Assembly: GCF_002127225.1 (NCBI RefSeq)
Contig: NZ_NFUR01000001.1
Span: 745,592-809,591, forward strand
Direction: 5' to 3'
DNA: 64,000 bases
From: Sphingomonas sp. IBVSS2
Lineage (GTDB): Bacteria > Pseudomonadota > Alphaproteobacteria > Sphingomonadales > Sphingomonadaceae
The translations under genes were made by a program, and so were the position numbers. Below the pieces are notes generated by a model. It saw only the letters and a list, made by a program, of their open reading frames with translations. It was not told where the DNA came from and made no database searches. Positions 48,027-56,679 of the stretch are shown in pieces (position 1 is the stretch's first letter; each line of letters begins with the position of its first letter).

Positions 48027-50456
48027 TTAGCGCGAGCCGGCGGCCCTTGCATCTGCCTTTTTCGTGCGCAGCGTGGCGGAGGCGGCGGCGGGATCCTCGG
48101 GCCAGGGGTGCCGGGGGTAGCGCCCGCGCATCTCCTTGGCGACGGCGGCCCAGCTGCCCTTCCAGAAGCCGGGCAGGTCGCGCGTCGTCTGGATCGGCCT
48201 GCCGGCCGGCGAAGTGAGGCTGAGCACGAGCGGGGTGCCGTCGCCTAGCGTCGGATGGCTGTCGAGGCCGTAGAGCGCCTGAACGCGCACCTCCACCGTC
48301 GGTCCGCCCTCGGCCGCATAGTCGATCGCATAGGTCGAGCCCTCGGGCGTCTCGAAACGGGCCGGGGCGAGCCGGTCGAGCGCCTTCTGGCCGTCCCAGC
48401 CGAGCAGGTTGTTCAGCGCATTGGTGAGCCCCTCGACCGCGTCCAGCCGGCGCTTGCCGGCGAGCAGGCCGGGCAACCAGTCGTCCAGCTCGGCGAGCAG
48501 GCGCGCGTCGGAGAGCGAATCGTTCCCGGCATAGGCGGCGCGGGTGCGCAGCGCCCGGGCGGTATCGGACCAGGGCAGCAGCGCCAGGCCGTGCTCGCGC
48601 ACGCCTTCGAGCAGCGCCTTCTCGATCTCGGCGGGGTCGGCGGCCGTGTCGGGCCCGCTGGACAGGCGGATCGCGCCGAGCCGGCGTTCGCGAAGCGCCT
48701 CGATCCGGCCGCTGGCGGGATCGAAGCGCACGCTGCGCCGGGTTTCGATGCGATCGGCGAACAGCGCCTCCACCGCGGCCGGATCGATCGGCGCGGCGGA
48801 GAGGATGCGCGCGCCCGCCGCCATGCCCTGCGTCTCGGCGACCGCCAGCCATTCGGCGCGGGCGAGCGAGGAGGTCGGGTCGAGCCTGAACCCGCGCCCG
48901 CCGGCCGAGGCCCAGGTCTCGCCGCCGGCATCCCGGCGCCTGGCGATGCGATCGGGGAAGGCGAGGGCGACGCAGGCGGCGGGGTCGCCGGCGCCATCAT
49001 CGCCGACCAGCCTGGCCCAGCGCTGCGCCAGCCGCCGGCCATTCTCCGCGCGCGGGCCGCGTTCGCTTCGCCAGCGGCGGAGGCGCAGTTCGAGATCGGC
49101 GTCATTGCCGCCCAGCCCGCGCTCGCCGAGCAGCACCGCGATTTCGGCGGCGGTGCGCGCCATGCCGCGCTCGGCGGCGCGGACCAGCATATGGCCGAGC
49201 CGGGGCGGCAGCGGCAGCCCGGCGATCGCCTTGCCATGCGCGGTCGGCCGGCCGTCTTCATCAAGTGCTTCCAGCGTCCCCAGCCGCTTGCGCGCCTCGG
49301 ACACTGCAGCCTCGGGTGGCGGATCGAGCCAGTTCAGGTCGCGCGGATCGTTCACGCCCCATAGCGCGCAGTCGAGCACCAGCGCCGAGAGATCGGCTTC
49401 CAATATCTCGGGCGGATCGAAGCGCGGCAGGCCGGCGGTCGCTGCTTCCTCCCATAACCGATAGGCGGTGCCCGGGCCCTGGCGCGCGGCGCGGCCGGCC
49501 CGCTGGGTGACGGCGGCCTGGCTGGCGCGCTCGGTGACCAGCCGGGTCATCCCGGCGGCGCGATCATAGCGTGGCCGCCGGGCTAGGCCCGAATCGACCA
49601 CCACGCGGATGCCGTCGAGCGTGAGCGAGGTCTCGGCGATCGACGTGGCCAGCACGATCTTGCGCCGGCCCTCGGCATCGGGCGCGATCGCGGCGCGCTG
49701 GGCGCCGGGTTCGAGCGAACCGTGCAGCTTGTGGACCACGGCGCCCGGCACGTCGCCGATCCGCTCCGCCGTCCGTTCGATCTCGGCGACGCCGGGCAGG
49801 AAGGCGAGCACGCCGCCTTCGGCTTCGCGCAGCGCCGTGCGGATCGCGGCCGCCACCGATTCCTCGATCCGGGCATCGGCGGCGCGACCCAGGTGCCGTA
49901 GCTCCAGCGGCCAGCTGCGCCCCTCGCTCTCCACCACGGGCGCATCGCCCATCAGGCTCGAGAAACGCACGCCGTCGAGCGTCGCCGACATCGCGACCAG
50001 CCGCAGGTCCGGCCGCAGCGCCGCCTGGGCGTCGAGCGCCAGCGCCAGCCCGAAATCGCTGTCGAGGCTGCGCTCATGCACTTCGTCGAACAATATCGCC
50101 GAAACCCCCGCCAGTTCCGGATCGGCCTGGATGCGGTTGACGAAAATGCCCTCCGTCACCACCGTCACGCGCGTAGCCGCCGAGCGCTTGCTGTCCATCC
50201 GCGTGGCATAGCCGAAGGTCTGGCCGACGCTCTCGCCCGCCAGCGCCGCCATCCGCTCGCCCGCCGCGCGCGCGGCGAGCCTGCGCGGGGAAAGCAGCAG
50301 CACCTCGCCGGTGCACCAGGCCTCGCCGAGCAGCGCCGGCGCCACCGCCGTCGTCTTGCCGGCGCCCGGCGGGGCGACCAGCACGGCGTTGCTGCCCGCG
50401 CGCAACGCGGCGAGCAGGACGGGCAGGACGGACTGGATCGGCAATGTCTCACGCAT
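48027..50456 (-). CDS. hrpB: ATP-dependent helicase HrpB
   Basis: This 809-residue DEAH-type helicase has Walker A at APPGAGKTTAVAPALL (K34), the DEVH box (ILFDEVHERSLDSDFGLAL), the SAT motif (LVAMSATLDGVRF) and motif VI (TQRAGRAARQGPGTAYRLW). The HrpB-specific C-terminal domain follows. The length matches the family (about 820). It probably acts on RNA; the in vivo substrate is unclear. The ATG at 50456 was chosen; longer frames add an unsupported extension. Confidence 0.93.
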   Translation of the reverse strand: MRETLPIQSVLPVLLAALRAGSNAVLVAPPGAGKTTAVAPALLGEAWCTGEVLLLSPRRLAARAAGERMAALAGESVGQTFGYATRMDSKRSAATRVTVVTEGIFVNRIQADPELAGVSAILFDEVHERSLDSDFGLALALDAQAALRPDLRLVAMSATLDGVRFSSLMGDAPVVESEGRSWPLELRHLGRAADARIEESVAAAIRTALREAEGGVLAFLPGVAEIERTAERIGDVPGAVVHKLHGSLEPGAQRAAIAPDAEGRRKIVLATSIAETSLTLDGIRVVVDSGLARRPRYDRAAGMTRLVTERASQAAVTQRAGRAARQGPGTAYRLWEEAATAGLPRFDPPEILEADLSALVLDCALWGVNDPRDLNWLDPPPEAAVSEARKRLGTLEALDEDGRPTAHGKAIAGLPLPPRLGHMLVRAAERGMARTAAEIAVLLGERGLGGNDADLELRLRRWRSERGPRAENGRRLAQRWARLVGDDGAGDPAACVALAFPDRIARRRDAGGETWASAGGRGFRLDPTSSLARAEWLAVAETQGMAAGARILSAAPIDPAAVEALFADRIETRRSVRFDPASGRIEALRERRLGAIRLSSGPDTAADPAEIEKALLEGVREHGLALLPWSDTARALRTRAAYAGNDSLSDARLLAELDDWLPGLLAGKRRLDAVEGLTNALNNLLGWDGQKALDRLAPARFETPEGSTYAIDYAAEGGPTVEVRVQALYGLDSHPTLGDGTPLVLSLTSPAGRPIQTTRDLPGFWKGSWAAVAKEMRGRYPRHPWPEDPAAASATLRTKKADARAAGSR

Positions 50457-50516
50457 CACGCGCAACCAATTCCCCGAAGCCGGGTTTGGCGCAAGCGAAG
50501 CCTGAGGAGCGAAGAC

Positions 50517-50732
50517 ATGGCGAGGACCCTGGCACAGTTCAGCATCACCCCCGACAGCGACGGCGACTATACGCTGCATCTGGAGGACGACGACGGCGAG
50601 ACGCTGGAGTTCACCGCCAGCTTCGAGCAGCTCGATCTGATCGTCGAGGCGATCGAGGAAGTGATCGACGGCGACGAGGAAGACGCGCGCACCGGCGATG
50701 ACGACGACGATGCCGAGCCCGAGGACGACTGA
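50517..50732 (+). CDS. Small acidic protein of unknown function
   Basis: This 71-residue protein begins MARTLAQFSITPDSDGDYTL and ends in a run of aspartate and glutamate (GDDDDDAEPEDD). The middle, TLEFTASFEQLDLIVEAIEE, is amphipathic. A GAGGAGCG site precedes the ATG. It is convergent with the prenyl synthase gene and divergent from hrpB. I do not recognise the family. Confidence 0.65.
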   Translation: MARTLAQFSITPDSDGDYTLHLEDDDGETLEFTASFEQLDLIVEAIEEVIDGDEEDARTGDDDDDAEPEDD

Positions 50733-50735
50733 GCC

Positions 50736-51749
50736 TCAATAGGCCCGGGCGACCGCGAACTCCACTGCCTCGATCATCGCATCCTTGGCCGCGCCCGCCG
50801 CGAAGCCGCCCAGCGCGTCGATCGCGCGCTGGCCGTAATGGCGGGCACGGGCCAGCGTGTCGTCGACCGAGCGGCTGGCCTGGACCAGCCGGATCGCCTC
50901 GGCGAAATCCTCGTCCGACGTGCGGTGGCCGGCGATCGCGTCCTTCCAGAAGGCGCGCGCCGCCGCGTCGCCCCGGGCATAGGCGAGGATGACCGGCAGG
51001 GTCATCTTGCCTTCGCGGAAATCGTCGCCCGCGTCCTTGCCCATCGTGCCCGCATCCGAGACATAGTCGATCGCGTCGTCCACCAGCTGGAAGGCGATGC
51101 CGAGATTGCGGCCATAGGCGTCGAGCGCCGCTTCCTCGGCCTCCGAACGCTCGGCCACCACCGCGGCGATCTTGCAGGCGGCGGCGAACAGGGCGGCGGT
51201 CTTGGCGCCGATGATGTCGAGATAGCGCTCCTCCGCCAGGTCGATCCGGCGGACGGCGGTGAGCTGGTTGACTTCGCCTTCGGCGATCACGGCCGAGGCG
51301 TTGCTCAGGATCTTGAGCACCTTGAGGCTGCCGTCCTCGACCATCAGCTCGAACGAGCGCGAGAAGAGGAAGTCGCCGACCAGCACGCTCGCCGGATTGC
51401 CCCAGATGATGTTGGCGGTGCGGCGGCCGCGGCGCAGGTCGGAGCCGTCGACCACGTCGTCGTGCAGCAGCGTCGCGGTGTGGATGAATTCCACCGCGGC
51501 GGCGAGCCGGTGGTGCCGCGTGCCCGAATAGCCGAGCAGCCTGGCGCTCGCCAGCGTGAGCATCGGGCGCATCCGCTTGCCGCCGCCGGCGATCAGATGG
51601 CCGGCCAGCTCCGGGATCAGCGGAATCTCGGACTGCATGCGATCGAGGATCACTGCGTTGACGAGGTTCATGTCCTGGGCGACCAGCGCCATCATCGGAT
51701 CGAGCGAAGGGGCGGGGCCGCCGCCGAGGCGATGGATCGTGGCGCTCAT
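50736..51749 (-). CDS. ispB: Polyprenyl diphosphate synthase (octaprenyl type)
   Basis: This 337-residue protein has both aspartate-rich motifs, LLHDDVVDGSDLRRGRRTAN and FQLVDDAIDYVSDAG, and the GGGKRMRPMLTLASARLLGY region. It makes a long-chain isoprenyl diphosphate for ubiquinone, probably 8 to 10 units, but length cannot be read by eye. The ATG at 51749 gives MSATIHRLGGG and is preferred to a longer frame. It is divergent from chorismate mutase, so the two share a 76-base promoter region. Confidence 0.92.
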   Translation of the reverse strand: MSATIHRLGGGPAPSLDPMMALVAQDMNLVNAVILDRMQSEIPLIPELAGHLIAGGGKRMRPMLTLASARLLGYSGTRHHRLAAAVEFIHTATLLHDDVVDGSDLRRGRRTANIIWGNPASVLVGDFLFSRSFELMVEDGSLKVLKILSNASAVIAEGEVNQLTAVRRIDLAEERYLDIIGAKTAALFAAACKIAAVVAERSEAEEAALDAYGRNLGIAFQLVDDAIDYVSDAGTMGKDAGDDFREGKMTLPVILAYARGDAAARAFWKDAIAGHRTSDEDFAEAIRLVQASRSVDDTLARARHYGQRAIDALGGFAAGAAKDAMIEAVEFAVARAY

Positions 51750-51825
51750 GGGCAAAGCCTCTGGCGGGTGCGGCGCGCAAAGGCAAGGCTTGCGTGACCT
51801 TACGGCTATGCGCAAAAGGCCGGCC

Positions 51826-52110
51826 ATGGCCGACGAGACTCTCAACCGCTATCGCCAGAGCATCGACAATATCGATGCCGCGCTCGTGTTCCTGCTCGCC
51901 GAGCGCTTCAAGGTGACGCAGGCGGTGGGGCGCTACAAGGCGGAGTCCGGCCTGCCGCCGGCCGATCCGGGCCGCGAGGAGCGCCAGATCGCCCGGCTGC
52001 GCGAGCTGGCCAAGACGGCGGACCTCGATCCGGAATTCTCCGAGAAGTTCCTGCGTTTCATCATCGACGAAGTGATCCGCCACCACGAGCAGCTGCGGGA
52101 CGAGAAATGA
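51826..52110 (+). CDS. Chorismate mutase (AroQ type)
   Basis: This 94-residue all-helical enzyme converts chorismate to prephenate for phenylalanine and tyrosine. The AroQ core is visible: LNRYRQSIDNIDAALVFLLA, RFKVTQAVGRYKAESGLPP and the C-terminal KFLRFIIDEVIRHHEQL. A longer start at ATG 51808 would add six residues; the shorter start is arbitrary. The stop overlaps the lipoprotein gene by four bases (ATGA). Confidence 0.92.
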   Translation: MADETLNRYRQSIDNIDAALVFLLAERFKVTQAVGRYKAESGLPPADPGREERQIARLRELAKTADLDPEFSEKFLRFIIDEVIRHHEQLRDEK

Positions 52111-52820
52111 GGCGGGCCGCCGCCCTCCTGCTGCCGGCGCTGGTGCTGGCAGGATGCGGCGGCAACGAGGTGCGCAAGCCCGCCGCCGCGCCCACGCCGA
52201 CGCCCGGCGCGCGCCCGGAACCCGCGGCCGATCCCGCCGCGCGCCTCGCCGCCGCGGTGAAGGCGGCCTGGCCCGACGGCGTGAAGCAGGGGCCGATCAC
52301 TTTCGACGACAACAAGCTGGTCGACACCGGCTTCGGCCCGGTGCTGGTCAGTCACGGCCATGTCCGCGATGCCGCGCATGCCGATGGCGGCACGATCGCC
52401 GTCCATTATCTCGATGCCGACGGTGCCGGATTCCGGGTGCGCCAGAGCTTCCCCAAGGCGGCCGAGAGCGGCAGCTTCGGCGACCTTGCCGAATGGTCGG
52501 TCAGCGACAAGTTCCTCGACCGGCCGGTAATCTATTTGGAGGGCGGCGGCACCTGGCAGGGCTATACCTGCAGTGTCACCACCCTGGTCGAGCTGCGCCC
52601 CGAAGGACCGGCGGAGATCGCGTCCTTCCCGTCCCTCTACGACGATGGCGGCGCGGTGGAGGACAAGCCCCAGTCGATCCGGGGCAGGATCGCCGATATC
52701 CGCAAGGGCCAGGGCTTCACCGTGAAATTCGAGGGAACCCGATCCTTCGCCGAACGATATTCCTGGCGCGGCGACCGGTATCAGCGCGAAGGCGGGGAAA
52801 GCCGGATACCGACCTGTTGA
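52107..52820 (+). CDS. Lipoprotein of unknown function
   Basis: This 237-residue protein has a lipoprotein signal (LLLPALVLAGCGGN), so it is probably anchored in the periplasm. The N-terminal linker is alanine/proline-rich. The rest is beta-rich (VSHGHVRDAAHADGGTIAVH, LEGGGTWQGYTCSVTTLVEL) with two further cysteines. Its ATG overlaps the chorismate mutase stop. I do not recognise the family; the mutase neighbour is probably incidental. Confidence 0.65.
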   Translation: MRRAAALLLPALVLAGCGGNEVRKPAAAPTPTPGARPEPAADPAARLAAAVKAAWPDGVKQGPITFDDNKLVDTGFGPVLVSHGHVRDAAHADGGTIAVHYLDADGAGFRVRQSFPKAAESGSFGDLAEWSVSDKFLDRPVIYLEGGGTWQGYTCSVTTLVELRPEGPAEIASFPSLYDDGGAVEDKPQSIRGRIADIRKGQGFTVKFEGTRSFAERYSWRGDRYQREGGESRIPTC

Positions 52821-52830
52821 GGGGAAGAAC

Positions 52831-53952
52831 GTGGCGGCGGACGATGATTTCCTGATCTTCCGCCCCGACGATGTCGACCTGACCCGCTCGCCCCTGCGGC
52901 GCGGCGTGGACGAGGCGACGCATGTGCTCGGTGCCTTCAACCCCGGCTTCGCGCGGTTGCCGGGCGGCAATATCCTGCTGATGGTCCGCGTGGCCGAGGC
53001 GCTGCGCGAGCCCGTGGACGGCACCCATGCCCGGGCGATCCGCTGGACGCCGGACGGCTATGTCCTCGATCGCCATCCGCTCGCCGGCATCGAGATGGAC
53101 GATCCGCGCCAGTTCGCGCTGAAGGATCGCAACCCGCGCCTGCTCGGCCTCACGTCGCTCTCCTGGCTGCTGCCCGTCGAGCTGAGCCCCGACGCCGCCC
53201 GGGTGGTGAAGGTCCATTACGACAAGGCGATCCAGCCCTCCGCCAGCTTCATGGACTATGGGGTGGAGGATGCCCGGATCAGCCTGGTCGGCGGCCGCTG
53301 GTGGATGACCGTGTGCGGCGTCTCGGCGGAGCGCCACTGCACGGCCATGTACCATTCGGTGAACGGGCTCGATTACAAGCTGCTCGGGGTGGTGCTCGAT
53401 CACCAGAACAAGGACATGGTCCTGTTCGAAGGCAAGCCGGGCGGGAAGTACCTGGCGCTCACCCGGCCGCTCGGCGAAGTCTATTTCGCCTATCCCGAGG
53501 ACAGCCCCTGGCTGGGCGGCCCGTCGATCAACATGGCCCAGTCGCCCGACGGGCTGCACTGGAAGCCGCTCGACACGCCCGGCATCCGCGCGCGCAAGGG
53601 CACCAGCTCGACCCAGCGGATCGGCGGCGGCAGCCAGCCGGTGCTCACGCCCGCGGGCTGGATGCTGATCTATCACGGCGTCGAGACGCGCGGCGCGGTC
53701 GGCGTCTATCGCAGCTTCTGGGCGCTGCTCGACCGCGACGATCCTTCGCGGATCCTGCGGCTGGAAGACGAAACGCCGCTGCTCGAGGCGAATCCGGCGC
53801 TCACCGATCCGATCGCGCACCAGCTTTATCTGCCCAGCCCCGTGGTGTTCACCACCGGCATCGCCGATGGCGGCGACCATTACATCGTCGCCAGCGGCGA
53901 GGCCGATCTCGCCTGCCGGATCACCCGCATCGCGAAGGAGCGCTTCCGTTGA
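52831..53952 (+). CDS. GH130-like glycoside phosphorylase or hydrolase (DUF377)
   Basis: This 373-residue protein starts at GTG with an AGGGGAAG site. It has the five-bladed GH130 pattern: AFNPGFARLPGGNILLMVRV, then ASFMDYGVEDARISLVGGRW, KDMVLFEGKPGGKYLALTRP and SPWLGGPSINMAQSPDGLHW. GH130 enzymes act on beta-mannosides, usually by phosphorolysis. The exact linkage is not readable. It leads a cluster with a GH13 enzyme and a GT4 glycosyltransferase, so an intracellular mannose- or glucose-containing oligosaccharide is the probable substrate. Confidence 0.8.
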   Translation: MAADDDFLIFRPDDVDLTRSPLRRGVDEATHVLGAFNPGFARLPGGNILLMVRVAEALREPVDGTHARAIRWTPDGYVLDRHPLAGIEMDDPRQFALKDRNPRLLGLTSLSWLLPVELSPDAARVVKVHYDKAIQPSASFMDYGVEDARISLVGGRWWMTVCGVSAERHCTAMYHSVNGLDYKLLGVVLDHQNKDMVLFEGKPGGKYLALTRPLGEVYFAYPEDSPWLGGPSINMAQSPDGLHWKPLDTPGIRARKGTSSTQRIGGGSQPVLTPAGWMLIYHGVETRGAVGVYRSFWALLDRDDPSRILRLEDETPLLEANPALTDPIAHQLYLPSPVVFTTGIADGGDHYIVASGEADLACRITRIAKERFR

Positions 53953-53971
53953 TGGGCACGACCGCAAAATC

Positions 53972-54074
53972 CCCCTTCCGCTTGCGGGAGGGGTTAGGGG
54001 AGGGGCCGTCGATTATCAGCGTCGCTTCGCTCGAGGACACGCCCTCCCCCGACCCCTCCCGCAAGCGGAAGGGG
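53972..54074. repeat. Palindromic repeat between the GH130 and GH13 genes
   Basis: Left arm 53972-54005 (core CCCCTTCCGCTTGCGGGAGG) and right arm 54042-54074 are inverted copies of the same family as the element in the E2 gene (6258-6355). A short spacer separates the arms. The right arm runs into the ribosome site of the GH13 gene (GAAGGAGAG). Confidence 0.88.
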
Positions 54075-54097
54075 AGCGCTGAAGGAGAGCGCATCCA

Positions 54098-55669
54098 ATG
54101 ACCGACAACCAATGGTGGAAATCGGCCGTCATCTATCAGGTCTATCCGCGCTCCTTCCAGGATTCGAACGGCGACGGCATCGGCGACCTGAAGGGCATCG
54201 AGCGGCGGCTCGACGATTTGCACGCGCTCGGCATCGATGCGATCTGGATCTCGCCGATCTTTCCCTCGCCGATGGCCGATTTCGGCTATGACGTCGCCGA
54301 TTATTGCGACGTCGATCCGCGTTTCGGCACGCTCGACGATTTCGACGCGCTGCTGGCGGCGGCACATGAACGCGGCATCCGCGTGCTGCTCGACCTGGTG
54401 CCCAACCACAGCTCCAGCGCGCATCCCTGGTTCGAGGAGAGCCGCGCCTCCCGCGACAATCCGAAGCGCGACTGGTACATCTGGCGCGACCCCGGGCCCG
54501 GCGGCGCGCCGCCCAACAACTGGATCAGCGATTTCGGCGGCCCGGCCTGGGAATGGGACGCGGCGACCGGCCAATATTATTACCACGCCTTCCTGAAGGA
54601 GCAGCCGGACCTCAACTGGCGCAACCCGGCGGTGCGCGCCGCGATGATGGCGGTGCTGCGCTTCTGGTTCGCGCGCGGGATCGACGGGTTCCGGATCGAC
54701 GTGCTGTGGCACATGGTCAAGCATGCCGACCTGCCCGACAATCCGGTGAACACCGCGTGGCGGCCGGGCGAGCCCGACTATACCCGGGTCCACCAGCTCC
54801 ATTCGGCCGACCAGCCCGAAGTGCACGACATCGCCGCCGAGATGCGCGCGATCGCGGACGAATATGGCGCGCGCGTGCTGATCGGCGAGATCTATCTGCC
54901 GGTGCCCAGGCTCATGGGCTATTACGGGACCGTGGAGCGGCCGGGCGTGCACCTGCCCTTCAACTTCCAGCTGATCGGCGCGGAATGGAATGCGCGCGGC
55001 CTGGCGGCGATCATCGATGCCTATGAAGGCGCGCTGCCGGCGGGTGGGTGGCCCAATTGGGTGCTGGGCAACCACGATCGCCCGCGCATCGCCACCCGCG
55101 TCGGCGCGGCGCAGGCGCGCGTGGCCATGATGCTGCTCCTCACGCTGCGCGGCACCCCGACGCTCTATTATGGCGACGAGATCGGCATGGAGGACGTGGC
55201 GATCCCGCCCGACCTGATTCGGGACCCGCGCGAGCTCAACGATCCTGGCATCGGCCTGGGCCGCGATCCGGTGCGCACGCCGATGGCCTGGGACGCTTCG
55301 CCGAACGCCGGGTTCAGCGCGGCCGCGCCCTGGCTGCCGCTCCATCCCGACTGGCGCGTGCGCAACGTCGCTGCGCAGCGCGGCGATCCGGCATCGATGT
55401 GGCGGCTCACCCAGAAGCTGCTGGCCCTGCGCCATGCCCGTCCCGCGCTGGCGCTCGGCGACTATCGCCCCGTGGCGGCGCATGGCGATCTGCTCGCCTG
55501 GGAACGCCGGCTGGGGCACGACCGGCTGCTGGTGGTGCTCAATCTCGGCGACCGGCCCCAGGGCTTCGCCATTCCCGAATGGGCGGAGAAATTCACCGTG
55601 CTCGCCGCCGCGCGCGGGGGCACCGATCCCGCGCTCCTCTCCGCCAATGAAGGCTATGTCCTGGGATGA
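54098..55669 (+). CDS. GH13 alpha-glucosidase (oligo-1,6-glucosidase/maltase type)
   Basis: This 523-residue enzyme has the full GH13 set: SAVIYQVYPRSFQDSNGDGI at the N-terminus, DLVPNHSS, GFRIDVLWHM with the nucleophile D201, LIGEIYLP with the acid E264, and LGNHDRPR with D327. It hydrolyses alpha-1,4 or alpha-1,6 glucosides or performs transglucosylation. No signal peptide is present, so it is cytosolic. It overlaps the GT4 gene by four bases (ATGA), so the two are co-translated. Confidence 0.93.
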   Translation: MTDNQWWKSAVIYQVYPRSFQDSNGDGIGDLKGIERRLDDLHALGIDAIWISPIFPSPMADFGYDVADYCDVDPRFGTLDDFDALLAAAHERGIRVLLDLVPNHSSSAHPWFEESRASRDNPKRDWYIWRDPGPGGAPPNNWISDFGGPAWEWDAATGQYYYHAFLKEQPDLNWRNPAVRAAMMAVLRFWFARGIDGFRIDVLWHMVKHADLPDNPVNTAWRPGEPDYTRVHQLHSADQPEVHDIAAEMRAIADEYGARVLIGEIYLPVPRLMGYYGTVERPGVHLPFNFQLIGAEWNARGLAAIIDAYEGALPAGGWPNWVLGNHDRPRIATRVGAAQARVAMMLLLTLRGTPTLYYGDEIGMEDVAIPPDLIRDPRELNDPGIGLGRDPVRTPMAWDASPNAGFSAAAPWLPLHPDWRVRNVAAQRGDPASMWRLTQKLLALRHARPALALGDYRPVAAHGDLLAWERRLGHDRLLVVLNLGDRPQGFAIPEWAEKFTVLAAARGGTDPALLSANEGYVLG

Positions 55670-56676
55670 GGATCGCGATGCTCGCCCCGATCGCCTGGCG
55701 CACGCCGCCGCGCCATTATGGGCCATGGGAGCTGGTGACGAGCCTGCTCACCGAGGCGCTGGTCGCCCGCGGCATCGACGTGACGCTGTTCGCCACGCGG
55801 GATTCGATCACCGCCGCCAGGCTCGACGGCGTGGTGCCCGCCGGTTACGAGGAGGATCCCGGGATCGATGCGAAAGTTTGGGAATATGCCCATCTCGCGC
55901 ATCTGTTCGAACGGGCGGACCGGTTCGACCTGATCCACAACCAGGCCGATTTCCCCGCCCATGCCTTTTCCCGGCTGGTCGCCACGCCGATGGTGACGAC
56001 GATCCATGGCTTCTCCAGCCCGCGCATCCTGCCGATGTACAAGCCGTTCGAGGACCGGGTGCACTATGTCGCGATCAGCGCGGCCGACCGGCATCCGGCG
56101 CTCCGCTATGCCGCGACGATCCATCACGGCATCCGCCTGGACGAATTCCCGTTCGAGGCGGATGGCGGCGAGGACCTGCTGTTCTTCGGCCGCATGCATC
56201 CCGACAAGGGCGCAGCCGAGGCGATCCATGTGGCGCGCGCCACGGGGCGGCGGCTCAACCTTTTCGGCATCATCCAGGACCGGGGCTATTTCGACCGGGA
56301 GGTGGCGCCCTTTCTCGACGGGCATATCGTCTATCACGGGCCGGTGGGCGGGCCGGAGCGGCTGCGGGCGCTGGGCAAGGCGCAGGTGCTGCTCCACCTG
56401 ATCAATTTCGACGAGCCCTTCGGCCTTTCGGTGATCGAGGCCATGGCCTGCGGCACCCCGGTGATCGCGATCGATCGGGGTTCGATGCCCGAGCTGATCG
56501 CCGACGGCGAAACCGGCGTGCTGGTCGATTCGGTTGGGGCCGCGATCACGGCACTCGGGCAGGTGGAGGCGATCGACCGCGCCGCCTGCCGCGCGCGGGT
56601 GGCGGCGCATTTCTCGGTCGAGGCGATGGCGGATCGCTATATCGAGCTGTACCGGCGGATCTTGGGCGGCGGTTGA
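55666..56676 (+). CDS. GT4-family glycosyltransferase
   Basis: This 336-residue retaining glycosyltransferase has RIAMLAPIAWRTPPRHYGPW at the N-terminus, DLIHNQADFPAHAFSRL, and the GT-B donor-site residues in DEPFGLSVIEAMACGTPVIA (E-x7-E pattern). It transfers a sugar from an activated donor; donor and acceptor are unknown. As part of the GH130-GH13-GT4 cluster it may make the glycoside that the other two degrade or recycle. Confidence 0.9.
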   Translation: MRIAMLAPIAWRTPPRHYGPWELVTSLLTEALVARGIDVTLFATRDSITAARLDGVVPAGYEEDPGIDAKVWEYAHLAHLFERADRFDLIHNQADFPAHAFSRLVATPMVTTIHGFSSPRILPMYKPFEDRVHYVAISAADRHPALRYAATIHHGIRLDEFPFEADGGEDLLFFGRMHPDKGAAEAIHVARATGRRLNLFGIIQDRGYFDREVAPFLDGHIVYHGPVGGPERLRALGKAQVLLHLINFDEPFGLSVIEAMACGTPVIAIDRGSMPELIADGETGVLVDSVGAAITALGQVEAIDRAACRARVAAHFSVEAMADRYIELYRRILGGG

Positions 56677-56679
56677 CGG

